Shown: positions 6,277 through 14,630 of the stretch, one piece after another
Position numbering within the stretch: position 1 is the first letter of the stretch
Layout of the letters: each line of letters opens with the position of its first letter
Virus record (IMG/VR): IMGVR_UViG_3300027733_000042
Location: 1-64,000 of that record
Length of the DNA stretch: 64,000 bases
Strand: one strand, 5' to 3'
From: a virus
Program-made: the position numbers and the translations under genes
Notes under the pieces: generated by a model
The model's database searches: none
What the model was told of the DNA's origin: nothing
The model's input: only the letters and a program-made list of their open reading frames with translations

Positions 6277-6708
6277 TTATCTAGGTCTAGTTAGTAATAT
6301 TTCGATTTTTGGTCGAATTGTACGTTCTATCTTAAACGCTGGGGCAGAGTATGCTCCAATAATTTTCTGTACTGTGTCTGGCCCAGGAATACCATTCATT
6401 TGACGATTGTTAAAACCTTCGTCAAACATTGTGGCACCTCGATCCTCAATCTGAGTTAGCGGTTTTGAAAAATCAAAAATTATTTTATCGGCACCTGCAC
6501 CATTTGTGGTAGTTGGGTTAAACGTTTTGAAATCCCAGCCTTTTTCTACAATAAACATATATACCTCATGACCCAATCTTCCAGTAAAAGTTATTCTATT
6601 TGGCCATTTACCGGCTTCTTCTCGTAACTCAGAAAGATATTCTGACATGACTTGAAATACGTCCTGCGTGAATTGCGCATCTTTTATTATAGGAACATTA
6701 AACCGCAT
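6277..6708 (-). CDS. Unknown phage protein, 143 aa
   Basis: 143 aa. The N-terminal half is helical (DVFQVMSEYLSELREEAGKWPN), the middle has the strand-like TFTGRLGHEVYMFIVEKGW, and a Gly/Asn-rich linker follows. The tail ends in a basic strand. The layout recalls small phage structural or capsid-vertex proteins, but this is not strong enough to name. It overlaps the upstream gene by 11 nt. Confidence 0.65.
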   Translation of the reverse strand: MRFNVPIIKDAQFTQDVFQVMSEYLSELREEAGKWPNRITFTGRLGHEVYMFIVEKGWDFKTFNPTTTNGAGADKIIFDFSKPLTQIEDRGATMFDEGFNNRQMNGIPGPDTVQKIIGAYSAPAFKIERTIRPKIEILLTRPR

Positions 6709-7009
6709 TTGTAGTTATTGTAAATTCACCAAGTTGCTTTTTAGGATGCAACTCGCTACTAATTTTTCGAAGAATCGCATTTACACGATCACTACATTTA
6801 CCGTCAAGCCACATTGTTCCATTATTTCTGCAAGTAAATGTGCGTTGCGCATCATCCATGCATTCAAATTTAAAAGAATCTGAAGTATCATGAATTACAC
6901 CAAAATGGAAAATGAATACTTCTCTCGAATAATAGTCTGGCTTTGCTTCTGCAAATTTTGTCAGAACATCGTAAACTTTCTCAGCAATATTGGTTGGTAA
7001 CTTTTGCAT
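6698..7009 (-). CDS. Unknown protein, 103 aa
   Basis: 103 aa with mixed alpha/beta composition, two cysteines near the middle (FECMDDAQRTFTCRNNGTMW) and a possible small folded domain. It sits 6 nt from the upstream gene and overlaps the downstream one, so expression is probably coupled. No recognised motif. Confidence 0.6.
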   Translation of the reverse strand: MQKLPTNIAEKVYDVLTKFAEAKPDYYSREVFIFHFGVIHDTSDSFKFECMDDAQRTFTCRNNGTMWLDGKCSDRVNAILRKISSELHPKKQLGEFTITTNAV

Positions 7010-7015
7010 TATTTC

Positions 7016-7216
7016 TTATTTAAGAACATCCATGATTTTCGATTCCTGAACGCTGGCTACTGCAAATTCTGCAATAGAATCTTTAAATCGAGCAGTCAAT
7101 TTAGTTTCAGCTTCTGAGATTGACTCAGCTGCGACTAGATACTGTTCTTTAATTGTTTTTGTGCGACCTGAACGGTCATCGATTGTTTCAAATTTTACAG
7201 TTGCTATGTAATACAT
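7016..7216 (-). CDS. Unknown protein, 66 aa
   Basis: 66 aa. The pattern MYYIATVKFETIDDRSGRTKTIKEQYLVAAESISEAETKL resembles a small family of phage and Bacteroidota proteins (DUF4494-like) in which a strand pair is followed by a helix carrying SxxEAE. The family link is by eye only. Function unknown. It lies 3 nt after the next upstream gene. Confidence 0.65.
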   Translation of the reverse strand: MYYIATVKFETIDDRSGRTKTIKEQYLVAAESISEAETKLTARFKDSIAEFAVASVQESKIMDVLK

Positions 7217-7219
7217 AAT

Positions 7220-7393
7220 CTATTTTGTTTTTTTGTTTGTTTTTCTTATTTTATCAATATATGCATGACACTCGCTTGGACCAAGAAGAGCATCATATTT
7301 GTCTAGTCGACGAAAAAATTCATCGTGCCCGGCTTCTTTATATTCCTGCTTAAGAGTTTTAAGATCAGGTAAATATCTTTTTTCGAATCCCAT
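7220..7393 (-). CDS. Small basic protein, 57 aa
   Basis: ATG-started 57-aa frame (MGFEKRYLPDLKTLKQEY...) ending in a Lys-rich tail and TAG. It lies 4 nt after the ligase gene on the same strand and 3 nt before the 66-aa gene, filling what would otherwise be a gap in the operon. Helical and basic; it may bind nucleic acid, but nothing specific is visible. Confidence 0.6.
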   Translation of the reverse strand: MGFEKRYLPDLKTLKQEYKEAGHDEFFRRLDKYDALLGPSECHAYIDKIRKTNKKTK

Positions 7394-7397
7394 GTTA

Positions 7398-8681
7398 TTA
7401 TATACTCCGAGTTTTTCCGTGGTTTATCTTGAAGACTGGAAAACGTAAAGAATTGTTACCATGCTGATCAGTAGTCTCCTCAAAATAAGTAACTGTTATG
7501 ATTGCATCAACTATTTTTTCAGGATGGTCATAATATTCACGGCGTTCATTTATTGAAAATCCACTGCCTACTTGAACTCGATTTCCTTTATGCTCAATAA
7601 TAACTGCACTTAGCATTGTCTCCTCGACTTCACGTTCATTTACGATAACTCGCTGTGGACCCATAATCGTTTCAACTACTCTATATTCGGCATCAAAAAA
7701 TTCTTTAAGCTTTAGCATATTTTTTGTGCGATCGCCTTCATAACCAACGTCACGACGTGCAATCAATCCTTCCCATCCACGTTCTTTTGCAGTCTGTCTA
7801 AAATCAAGTACATTCTGTTCAGTGTAGACTCTAGTTTGAGGTAATGTTGCAAGAATAGGTGAATCAGTAAAGATATGACGATGTCTTCTGTACTGTAATT
7901 TTTCTTCTCCGTGACCATTATCGAATTCTTCAAGTGTTAGGCAATCAAATACCCAATATCTAGGTTTTTGAATAGTATGATCTTTACGCTGAATCTGTTT
8001 CAGGATTCCCTGGAAGTCATCTGTGCCATCTTCATTCATCATGCATATTTCACCATCCAACACACAATCGTTTAACCCCAGGCGTTCTATTTCCTCTCTG
8101 ACTTTTCCAAGAGTTTCAAATTCTTTACCGTTTCTTGAAAAGAACTTAACACTACCATTTCTAATTATTACGATACACCGAACTCCATCTAATTTACGCG
8201 AAATATACCAAGTACCATCGGCCAGGTTGACCTTTTTAGCTTTGGTAAAATCATATGCAAGTGCGACATCAAATGTAGGAATTAATCCGGGAACAACTCG
8301 ATTAATCAGACTAGTTGTTGCTCTGGTTTCAAGGTTACGATCGATTATTTGGTAGATTAGATAATCGAATTTTGAATATTGTGCAATAAAATTATTAACA
8401 GCTTCAATTGCATTGTGACCAGTAAGATGACGATCATTTAAGTCGTCCAGTAAATAGAAAAGATTGTCATATACATCAACTGCTGCCGTAAGATCTGATC
8501 TCTTTTTAAGATTAGCAGAAGTTACACCATATTGTTTATATGGGTGATATGTGTATTTCAACACATTGCAGATGAATTCGTCACCTGAATACTTTTTAAG
8601 AATTTCGATTTTGTGATTTGTCGAATTTGAGGAGTTCATCTCAGCGATGAAATTTGCAAGATTCTCGAAACGATCAGTCAT
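7398..8681 (-). CDS. ATP-dependent DNA ligase
   Basis: 427 aa. The nucleotidyltransferase core has motif I KLDGVR with the lysine to be adenylated at K163, motif III LDGE at 208-211, motif IV EGLIARR near 304 and motif V LKLKEF near 323. The C-terminal about 100 residues should be an OB-fold. An N-terminal helical domain of about 140 residues precedes the core, as in T4 gp30-type ligases. It seals nicks in DNA during replication and recombination. It is preceded by no late-type box, which fits early or middle expression. RNA ligase is less likely because the motif spacing and OB-fold fit DNA ligases. Confidence 0.92.
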   Translation of the reverse strand: MTDRFENLANFIAEMNSSNSTNHKIEILKKYSGDEFICNVLKYTYHPYKQYGVTSANLKKRSDLTAAVDVYDNLFYLLDDLNDRHLTGHNAIEAVNNFIAQYSKFDYLIYQIIDRNLETRATTSLINRVVPGLIPTFDVALAYDFTKAKKVNLADGTWYISRKLDGVRCIVIIRNGSVKFFSRNGKEFETLGKVREEIERLGLNDCVLDGEICMMNEDGTDDFQGILKQIQRKDHTIQKPRYWVFDCLTLEEFDNGHGEEKLQYRRHRHIFTDSPILATLPQTRVYTEQNVLDFRQTAKERGWEGLIARRDVGYEGDRTKNMLKLKEFFDAEYRVVETIMGPQRVIVNEREVEETMLSAVIIEHKGNRVQVGSGFSINERREYYDHPEKIVDAIITVTYFEETTDQHGNNSLRFPVFKINHGKTRSI

Positions 8682-8730
8682 AATAGTATAATATTGGTGT
8701 ATTACTATTATACTAAATTATTGTAGTTAA

Positions 8731-9171
8731 TTAAATAGTAAGGTCACAATTATCACTTCCATGTTTATCAAACCAACCGGCAGTAAGCTCGACTGCAAAT
8801 CTGGCAGGTTTTTTACTAAAATATCTTGGCAGTTTATGATCAGCTTCGCCAGTAGTCGGCACCATTGTTTCGTGACCAACATATCGCATTGCAGAATCAA
8901 AGAAGATTATATCTAATGGAAAGCGTACGTCCTTCATCCAAAAAGACAGAGGTTGATTTCCATCATATATAAAGATAATTCCTTCACCTTCTTCCGGCTC
9001 AGATGTCGCTCCCATAAATCCTTTTGCTTGACTCTGAGCAGTTGCTGCAACTTTTAATCGCAAGGTTTTACCAGCAATTTTTGCGTCAATCTCTTTACCA
9101 TCTACCTGATTCTTTTTGCAGAATTCTTCAAATAGTGGCACTGTTTTATTATGTCGATACTCGCTCATCAT
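8731..9171 (-). CDS. DUF192 family protein
   Basis: 146 aa. Residues 45-140 follow the DUF192 pattern: KGFMGATSEPEEGEGIIFIY, then PLSFWMKDVRFPLDIIFFD, then ARFAVELTAGWFDKHG. DUF192 proteins are small beta-barrels found in bacteria, archaea and phages; their role is unresolved. Here there is no signal peptide, so it is likely cytoplasmic or virion-associated. A late-type box lies immediately upstream (9182-9173), so close to the ATG that the transcript would be nearly leaderless, or the second ATG (9168) is used. Confidence 0.85.
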   Translation of the reverse strand: MMSEYRHNKTVPLFEEFCKKNQVDGKEIDAKIAGKTLRLKVAATAQSQAKGFMGATSEPEEGEGIIFIYDGNQPLSFWMKDVRFPLDIIFFDSAMRYVGHETMVPTTGEADHKLPRYFSKKPARFAVELTAGWFDKHGSDNCDLTI

Positions 9172-9200
9172 AATTATTTATTTCAGTTCTGTGAAAATAA

Positions 9201-9233
9201 AAAACGAGTGATCGCATATGCGCCCACTCGCTT
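9201..9233 (-). terminator. Rho-independent terminator
   Basis: On the minus strand a stem CGAGTG/CACTCG with an inner GCGCATATGC self-pairing loop (9230-9205) is followed by TTTTTTATTTT. It ends the transcript of the acidic protein gene. Confidence 0.75.
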
Positions 9234-9257
9234 GTGTTTAATTATATTAGTTGTGAA

Positions 9258-9644
9258 TTACTTTGCAGGTTCTTCTTCAGGTGCTTCTTCTCCTTCTGGA
9301 GCTTCTTCGCCTTCTGGAGCTTCTTCGCCTTCTTTTCCTTCTTCCTCTTCGCCTTCTTCACCACCTTCAAGTTTTTCAACTCTTTCAGTTAAGTCTTCAA
9401 TCATAGCTTTTAAACTATCAAGAGTTACAGGTTCAGTTTCTTCTCCTTCTGGAGCTTCTTCTCCTTCTGGAGCTTCTTCTTCCTCTGGATTAGCTCCAAA
9501 TTTAGCGTCAGTATTCCAATCATCGAGTGATTCAATTTTATTGTTTACGATTCCGGCAGGGTTACTGTTTTTTGGGCTATAATCACCCATATCTTGTTCA
9601 TTTACACAGGTTTTCATAAAGCCTGCAAAGTTCTTTACTCTCAT
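9258..9644 (-). CDS. Acidic repeat protein, probably capsid-packaged
   Basis: 128 aa. The N-terminus MRVKNFAGFMKTCVNEQ resembles the T4 capsid-targeting motif. The C-terminal half is low-complexity and extremely acidic, with a hexapeptide EEAPEG repeated in at least two blocks (about residues 53-68 and 108-124) around a short coiled-coil segment (LDSLKAMIEDLTERVEKLE). Acidic internal proteins may serve as counter-charged core or scaffolding material in proheads. It has its own late box (9671-9662) and a terminator, so it forms a single-gene unit. Confidence 0.7.
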   Translation of the reverse strand: MRVKNFAGFMKTCVNEQDMGDYSPKNSNPAGIVNNKIESLDDWNTDAKFGANPEEEEAPEGEEAPEGEETEPVTLDSLKAMIEDLTERVEKLEGGEEGEEEEGKEGEEAPEGEEAPEGEEAPEEEPAK

Positions 9645-9661
9645 TGTTAATTCAATTTTTT

Positions 9662-9671
9662 ATTATTTATC
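9662..9671 (-). promoter_or_regulatory. Late-type promoter box GATAAATAAT
   Basis: The recurrent box followed by AAAAAA, 17 nt upstream of the acidic protein's ATG. It lies just after the stop of the preceding gene. Confidence 0.65.
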
Positions 9672-9678
9672 TGATAAA

Positions 9679-10182
9679 TTAACTCGTTTTCTCAGTTTGT
9701 AACTCAGCTTTAAGCAAATTGATCTTTTCATCGATTTTACGAATTGCCTCCATTGATTGACGAAACATCATCGATACTGAAAATAATCGTTGTGCAGACT
9801 CGATACCCTTTCCGCTAATCTTCGTTAAGAAGAAATTAATTGGTTCAATAGTAGATGCAGGTAATTGAATTTTAATAGGTGTGGAGTCTTTTGGGTCCAT
9901 TGCTTGTAACGTATTGTCAAGTGTTAAGACTGACATGATTATCAAGTATGCTTCATTTGGGCCTTTCCATTCAACTTTCTGATTGATTGTATTTTTAAGG
10001 AATTTTAAATCAGCATGATTGATTCGAACTTCGAATTCACCAGTACGGCGATTAATCAATTGATTTAATTGGTCTTGCGGAGTTACCGGTTCAGCGATTG
10101 CGTCGTCTTGAACTGGTGTAACAGCCGGTGTAGCAACTAGAGTTTCTTCTGCGCTTACTGTTGTGTTTTCGGTATTTTCCAT
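9679..10182 (-). CDS. Unknown virion-associated protein, 167 aa
   Basis: 167 aa. A disordered N-terminus rich in Thr, Val and Glu (about residues 1-35) is followed by a compact helical region (DQLNQLINRRTGEFEVRINHADLKFLKN...) and a C-terminal helix that may form a coiled coil. It lies between the packaged hydrolase and the acidic protein, which suggests virion assembly. No family recognised. Confidence 0.6.
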   Translation of the reverse strand: MENTENTTVSAEETLVATPAVTPVQDDAIAEPVTPQDQLNQLINRRTGEFEVRINHADLKFLKNTINQKVEWKGPNEAYLIIMSVLTLDNTLQAMDPKDSTPIKIQLPASTIEPINFFLTKISGKGIESAQRLFSVSMMFRQSMEAIRKIDEKINLLKAELQTEKTS

Positions 10183-10227
10183 TTTTAGAATATTTTAATC
10201 TATTCTACTTAGGACAAGTAAATGGTT

Positions 10228-11916
10228 TTATGCCAGAGCAGCAGGTTCGACGTCTATTGTAAAATTTTTCTCAATTTGCTTGGCATTTGCATAAGTTTCA
10301 GTACCTTTAACTTCTTTGCCGCCTGCGTTCGCTTTAACAAATGCGTATGTCGCATCTTCTTGATTAGTAAAGCTATTTGGGTCTAAATTTAATCTCTTTA
10401 CTCCATTAATAAGTAAGGAAACTGCAACCTTTGCTGCAGTAGCTTTATCATTTAATAGATCGGGGTTATTTACAAGATCAAGACCAACTTCTTTACCATA
10501 TTTGTCATATAAATACTTAAACGTTACTCCATTAAATCCGCGACCACGATATTTATATCCATCGCCAGGTGAAGTGTTTCCAGTTTCCCAACCAAGAAAA
10601 GATTTTGCTTCAGGTCCATAAATTACATCATAGAATTTTACATTGTCTTTTTTCAATTCTTCCAATTGAGGATCCGTGAATCGGGTAAGTCGTGCACCAA
10701 ATATTCCTCGTAGTCTGGAATTATCAGTTCCGCTATAACTATATTCTGATTTTGGGATAAATCCGCTTTCTTTACCAATAACTGAAAGTATTCCAACTTG
10801 TGAATATGGATTTGTTAAATTTTCTTTTTCCATCTCACCAATTAAAATATTGATATTTGCTGCTTTATCTCCAGTATATGTCGATTTAATTTTTCCACCA
10901 GCTACACTAATTGTATTTGGTACAGTCTTATTTGGAGTACTTCCAAATAGCGCAGAATATGTCTGCGGCCCAACTATTCCATCAACTCCAATATTACTTG
11001 CAGTTTGAAATGCTTTTACCGCATTATATGTATCTTTATCAAATTCTCCATTTGGCTCCTTAGTAAGAAGCCCTTTTTCTTTTAACTTCTTCTGAAGCTC
11101 AGTGACTGCATCACCAGTTGATCCAGACTTAAGTAATTTTGCGCCAGATTGAATTTGTGCCATTGTGATATCTTGTTTATTTTTACTGTTTACTGTGGTA
11201 ATCATCGTTGCGACAAACTCGCGATCCGTCATCTTGCCTGAAGACCAGTCAGTAAGCGCAGCCAATGGCATGCCAGCCGAATCTGATAACTCTTTCTTAT
11301 TTTCAGGCGATAGTGCATTAATTTGATCTTTATTTTTAAGATATTGAATCGTATTTGGTTTAGCCATTGCTGCATCAATTTGTGCATCACTTGGAGAATT
11401 AGCTGAATATGCAGTAGACTGAGTTTGTCCTTTTATGTCTTGTACACTAGCCGTATGTTCCCAATGCCATGGTTCTCTAGGAATATTTGAAAATCCATAT
11501 GTTGCGGCATTCGCTTTTAACCAATTTAATGATTTATCGTAATTTGCTTGTTGTTCTTGTGATAGCGGACGTTGTGCTCCAGGACCTGCAAGATTTAGAT
11601 CGACTGCGCTACCCCAACCATGATTAGATGTGCCAGGTGTTGCGGCTAGTCCGCCTTTTGAATATAATCCTTTTTCATCAGCAAGTTTTTGTTGTATTGC
11701 AAGAGTTCGATACGAATCTGTAATTCCCCAAGTAACACCATCTTTTTTTGCAGCATCCACCATTTTTGAGTAAGCGTCAGCTGCTGTTGGGTTTAACTTA
11801 TGATTTGATGAATCTCCAGGTAAAGTTGGAATAATATCTAGAGTATCTGCCGAGAGTTGTCCGTTCGACGCTTCATGTATTGCCTTCCATTTATTATAAT
11901 TTACAAGATATGTCAT
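10228..11916 (-). CDS. Three-domain peptidoglycan hydrolase (M15 peptidase, PG-binding, GH19-like)
   Basis: 562 aa with three recognisable domains. Residues about 35-160 are a VanY/M15 peptidase: SNHGWGSAVD supplies zinc ligands H99 and D106, and the WHWE motif near 150 the third. Residues about 260-325 are a peptidoglycan-binding type 1 domain (GDAVTELQKKLKEKG, FDKDTYNAVKAFQ). Residues about 355-560 look like a GH19 chitinase/lysozyme, with catalytic-type E383 (IGKESGF) and GYKYRGRGF at 453-461. It would cut both peptide stems and glycan strands. The N-terminus NYNKWKAIHEA resembles a capsid-targeting motif and there is a late box, so it may be packed in the virion and used at entry rather than only for lysis. 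Confidence 0.9.
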   Translation of the reverse strand: MTYLVNYNKWKAIHEASNGQLSADTLDIIPTLPGDSSNHKLNPTAADAYSKMVDAAKKDGVTWGITDSYRTLAIQQKLADEKGLYSKGGLAATPGTSNHGWGSAVDLNLAGPGAQRPLSQEQQANYDKSLNWLKANAATYGFSNIPREPWHWEHTASVQDIKGQTQSTAYSANSPSDAQIDAAMAKPNTIQYLKNKDQINALSPENKKELSDSAGMPLAALTDWSSGKMTDREFVATMITTVNSKNKQDITMAQIQSGAKLLKSGSTGDAVTELQKKLKEKGLLTKEPNGEFDKDTYNAVKAFQTASNIGVDGIVGPQTYSALFGSTPNKTVPNTISVAGGKIKSTYTGDKAANINILIGEMEKENLTNPYSQVGILSVIGKESGFIPKSEYSYSGTDNSRLRGIFGARLTRFTDPQLEELKKDNVKFYDVIYGPEAKSFLGWETGNTSPGDGYKYRGRGFNGVTFKYLYDKYGKEVGLDLVNNPDLLNDKATAAKVAVSLLINGVKRLNLDPNSFTNQEDATYAFVKANAGGKEVKGTETYANAKQIEKNFTIDVEPAALA

Positions 11917-11935
11917 CGACTAATATTCTTTTCTT

Positions 11936-11945
11936 TTATTTATTT
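11936..11945 (-). promoter_or_regulatory. Late-type promoter box AATAAATAAA
   Basis: A variant of the recurrent box, 20 nt upstream of the hydrolase start and overlapping the end of the NUDIX gene. Confidence 0.5.
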
Positions 11946-12445
11946 CCGCCTAACACAAGAAGTCGGTCTAATATAATTAGTTGTGATCGTGTGATAATTG
12001 GATACGCTTCTTCTGGAGTAACAAATTTTGCCCAATCGACCTCTTCAATTTGGAGTTGGCTTATTGGCACACGTTCTGTTTCTAAGCCGATTTCAGAAAG
12101 ATCATTTATTTTACAGATAAAATAGATGAGTTGTCGTTCAACTTTACGCGTTTTACTATAAAAATTAACTAGCTCTGGACTGGGATCGAGCTGTCCAGCA
12201 TCTAATATTATTCCAGTTTCTTCGCGTAATTCACGAAGAGCAGCAGTAATCGGTTCTTCACCAGCTTCCATGCTTCCTTTTGGGATCCCGCAAATTCCAC
12301 GTTGCCATGTACCACCAGTTGGGTGTACTAATAATATTTTATTTTGATAGATTATCGCGACGCCGGCTGCCATTCTCTTTTTCAAGTTAGGATTAATGTC
12401 TTCGTAACCTTCACTGATATAGTCGTTAAAGTTCAGAATTACCAT
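11936..12445 (-). CDS. NUDIX hydrolase
   Basis: 169 aa. The complete NUDIX box runs from G57 to I79 (GSMEAGEEP..., REL..., REETGI), with the REUxEExGU metal-binding glutamates intact. NUDIX enzymes hydrolyse nucleoside diphosphates linked to other groups, such as oxidised dNTPs, NAD, ADP-ribose or capped RNA; the substrate cannot be told here. The first 13 residues, LNFNDYISEGYE, precede the fold and resemble the T4 capsid-targeting motif, so the enzyme may be injected with the DNA. The start overlaps the end of the bS21 gene by 20 nt. Confidence 0.92.
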   Translation of the reverse strand: MVILNFNDYISEGYEDINPNLKKRMAAGVAIIYQNKILLVHPTGGTWQRGICGIPKGSMEAGEEPITAALRELREETGIILDAGQLDPSPELVNFYSKTRKVERQLIYFICKINDLSEIGLETERVPISQLQIEEVDWAKFVTPEEAYPIITRSQLIILDRLLVLGGNK

Positions 12446-12617
12446 ACTTTATATTCTTATATTTTGCTAATTGTAATGCTTCTCTCTTTTTAACAGATGG
12501 TTTCTTAAAAGTCTTGCGATCTCGAAGCTCACGAATAGTACCTACCTGATCGCTCTTCTGTCGATATAACTTAAGACATGCCTCTATTTTTTTATTATTA
12601 CAATTTATGATAATCAC
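12426..12617 (-). CDS. rpsU: Phage ribosomal protein bS21
   Basis: 63 aa, the usual length of bS21. The pattern MIIINCNNKKIEACLKLYRQKSDQ, TIRELRDRKTFKKPSVKKREA follows bacterial bS21: a short strand, a first helix, RELR, the FxKPSxKR turn and a second basic helix. bS21 binds the small subunit near the anti-Shine-Dalgarno end of 16S rRNA. Phage bS21 can replace the host copy. In Bacteroidota, bS21 helps hide the anti-Shine-Dalgarno sequence, so a phage copy could change which mRNAs are favoured. Start is GTG overlapping the upstream stop (TAGTG). Confidence 0.88.
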   Translation of the reverse strand: MIIINCNNKKIEACLKLYRQKSDQVGTIRELRDRKTFKKPSVKKREALQLAKYKNIKYGNSEL

Positions 12618-13465
12618 TAGTCTGCGTATTTTTTAAAATCAATTGAATGTTTTGGTTTAAGTAAAGCAGAGTCATAATATCTCTTCTTGTAATACGGTTT
12701 TATGTATGTTTCAAATAATTGGGTTTTAAACCAATTTGGTAATTTGGCAACATAAAAATCTTCGTACGCGTTTTCGTACATTTTTATACTTTGTGATGGA
12801 CTTAGGTTTAGAGAAGTTGAAATTGCATCTAAGTATAAATTATCACCAGACTCAACTAGTCCAAGATGATAGAAATCTAGTGGGTATTCTGAGGCGATTG
12901 ATTCAATTATTGTATTTACTTGATCTAAGTATTTGAATCTTGAAGGATTAATATCAAACCCTAGAGTATTTGTTTTTTCTTGAACATGAATCGGTCTGTC
13001 TTTAAATGCCAGCACATCGAATCGCGTATTAGGTATCTTCTTTTCTCTAAATATTGGGAAGTGTCTTTCTGATTTTCTAAATTTTCCAAATGTTTTGAAG
13101 ATCTCGGAATTATCACCATCAACTCCGGTGACAGGAAATTTTAAACCTTTGACTTTTGATCGGTCAATTGTTGATTTAGGGATAAATTGATTGCCGCCAA
13201 GCTTTTCACAAAGTTCTTCGTATGTTGGAATCGGTTTAGTATTGAATATATAACTTTCATTTACAGTATCTGTAGGATATTTAAAATTATTCCATAAAAT
13301 GACTGGTGCAGTTGAACTCAATGCTCGAGTTTCTGAAGACTCTGTGATATGGTTAAATACGTCTACTCCATAATTCTCAGAGCAAGCTAGAACTACGCGT
13401 TTTTCAAAATTCTTTGGATCTTTTGAATAATATGCTGCATAATCTGTAAAATTCTTTAGTTTCAC
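12617..13465 (-). CDS. Unknown protein with capsid-targeting-like N-terminus, 282 aa
   Basis: 282 aa, GTG start at 13465. The N-terminus KLKNFTDYAAYYSKD resembles the motif seen on other genes here. The middle has PVTGVDGDNSEIFKTFGKF near residue 110 and the C-terminal third LYLDAISTSLNLSPSQS, a layout reminiscent of ATP-grasp proteins, but I cannot show the metal-binding residues. It is the first gene of a three-gene unit with bS21 and NUDIX, preceded by a late box at 13490-13481. Confidence 0.65.
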   Translation of the reverse strand: MKLKNFTDYAAYYSKDPKNFEKRVVLACSENYGVDVFNHITESSETRALSSTAPVILWNNFKYPTDTVNESYIFNTKPIPTYEELCEKLGGNQFIPKSTIDRSKVKGLKFPVTGVDGDNSEIFKTFGKFRKSERHFPIFREKKIPNTRFDVLAFKDRPIHVQEKTNTLGFDINPSRFKYLDQVNTIIESIASEYPLDFYHLGLVESGDNLYLDAISTSLNLSPSQSIKMYENAYEDFYVAKLPNWFKTQLFETYIKPYYKKRYYDSALLKPKHSIDFKKYAD

Positions 13466-13480
13466 GAGAATAGTCTTTTT

Positions 13481-13490
13481 ATTATTTATC
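13481..13490 (-). promoter_or_regulatory. Late-type promoter box GATAAATAAT (leftward)
   Basis: The minus-strand member of a divergent pair, 16 nt upstream of the GTG of the 282-aa gene. The two boxes are separated by 5 nt on opposite strands. Confidence 0.65.
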
Positions 13491-13495
13491 GCGAG

Positions 13496-13505
13496 GATAA
13501 ATAAA
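13496..13505 (+). promoter_or_regulatory. Late-type promoter box GATAAATAAA (rightward)
   Basis: The plus-strand member of the divergent pair, 14 nt upstream of the ATG at 13520. Confidence 0.6.
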
Positions 13506-13519
13506 ATAAAGTATTTTTC

Positions 13520-14614
13520 ATGATTAAGTCATTCAATAATTGGTCCTCGTTAACCGAAGCTATCGCCAAAGGTAAAGATACAATGACCGACCCTACATCT
13601 GGCAAGACACATAAGATTACATATAAGGTTCAATCCAATACTAAATTTGTTATGAAAATAATTAACGATTTAGATGTAATTGACGCATCAAATAAATTAA
13701 CTGCAACTGGAATAGAGGCAATTAAAAACTATCTTAATGATGAAGATCAATTTACGATGACACTCGGTCAATTGACTCCTTCTTTCTTTACTAAAAAATT
13801 CATCGTTTATACTATTTTAAAAGATGGTGAGTTATTTGGGAGAACTAAACAGAAGATTCAATTTGAAATTATTGATAGAAATGATGCCTCTGGAGCACCA
13901 GTACACCCAAACATTACTGCAGGTATTCAATTTATTGACGATGTGAGTTTCAAAGCACTTTCAACTCTTGCACCAGCAATTGTTACTGATCTACTAAATA
14001 CTGCAAATCAAGCGCAACTTCCCGATCCAGCAGCAGACGATGCTAAAGCAAAGGATGCCGGAAATAACGAAACAAAGAAAGAACAGGGTAAGAAATTCCT
14101 GTATACTATGCGAACAAATAGTAAACTTTATAAAATGGAGTTTATTGAAAATGGTTCAATTACTGCAAAGACGCAAGACGGGTCTGATCCAAACGGAACA
14201 GTATCATATGATACACAAAACAAGAAAGTAATGTGGACAACTACATTAGATGATGCTGAATCAAAAGACAGTAAATTATCTAAGAGTACATCAACTCCAT
14301 TATTTAGTGATTCTGAAATAACAAATACTCAAGATAAAACATTTTTGGAGAAAATGTTCACAGATGCTGCATTTAGAAAGAAAACAATTGATGACTACGA
14401 AAAAGACTATGCATCGACTGAATTAACACCAGAAAATCTTCGTAAAATGTTATTTTATAAAGATGGAAAATCAATTTTTGGTACAAATGCTCCTGCTGAA
14501 ACTCCAGGAGCAGCAACTGCTGGACTAAGTAAAGATAAAGAGAATGCAATTATTAAAGGATTAGCAGATCTTAAAACATCATTTAATACTCCTGCCCCTG
14601 CAAAAACTGCTTAA
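13520..14614 (+). CDS. Unknown probably capsid-packaged protein, 364 aa
   Basis: 364 aa. The N-terminus IKSFNNWSSLTEAIAKG matches the recurrent motif. The rest is soluble, with strand-rich segments (TSGKTHKITYKVQSNTKFV; NSKLYKMEFIENGSITAKT) that may be repeated beta domains, and an Ala/Pro/Thr-rich tail. No enzymatic signature. It starts the plus-strand unit with the 534-aa gene 16 nt downstream. Confidence 0.65.
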   Translation: MIKSFNNWSSLTEAIAKGKDTMTDPTSGKTHKITYKVQSNTKFVMKIINDLDVIDASNKLTATGIEAIKNYLNDEDQFTMTLGQLTPSFFTKKFIVYTILKDGELFGRTKQKIQFEIIDRNDASGAPVHPNITAGIQFIDDVSFKALSTLAPAIVTDLLNTANQAQLPDPAADDAKAKDAGNNETKKEQGKKFLYTMRTNSKLYKMEFIENGSITAKTQDGSDPNGTVSYDTQNKKVMWTTTLDDAESKDSKLSKSTSTPLFSDSEITNTQDKTFLEKMFTDAAFRKKTIDDYEKDYASTELTPENLRKMLFYKDGKSIFGTNAPAETPGAATAGLSKDKENAIIKGLADLKTSFNTPAPAKTA

Positions 14615-14630
14615 AAATAACATATATTAC

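Noticed and set aside
9151-9582. Plus-strand open frame with many SSPSGASSPSG repeats
   Set aside because: It is the antisense of the acidic EEAPEG repeat gene, whose codon bias, promoter and terminator support the minus strand.
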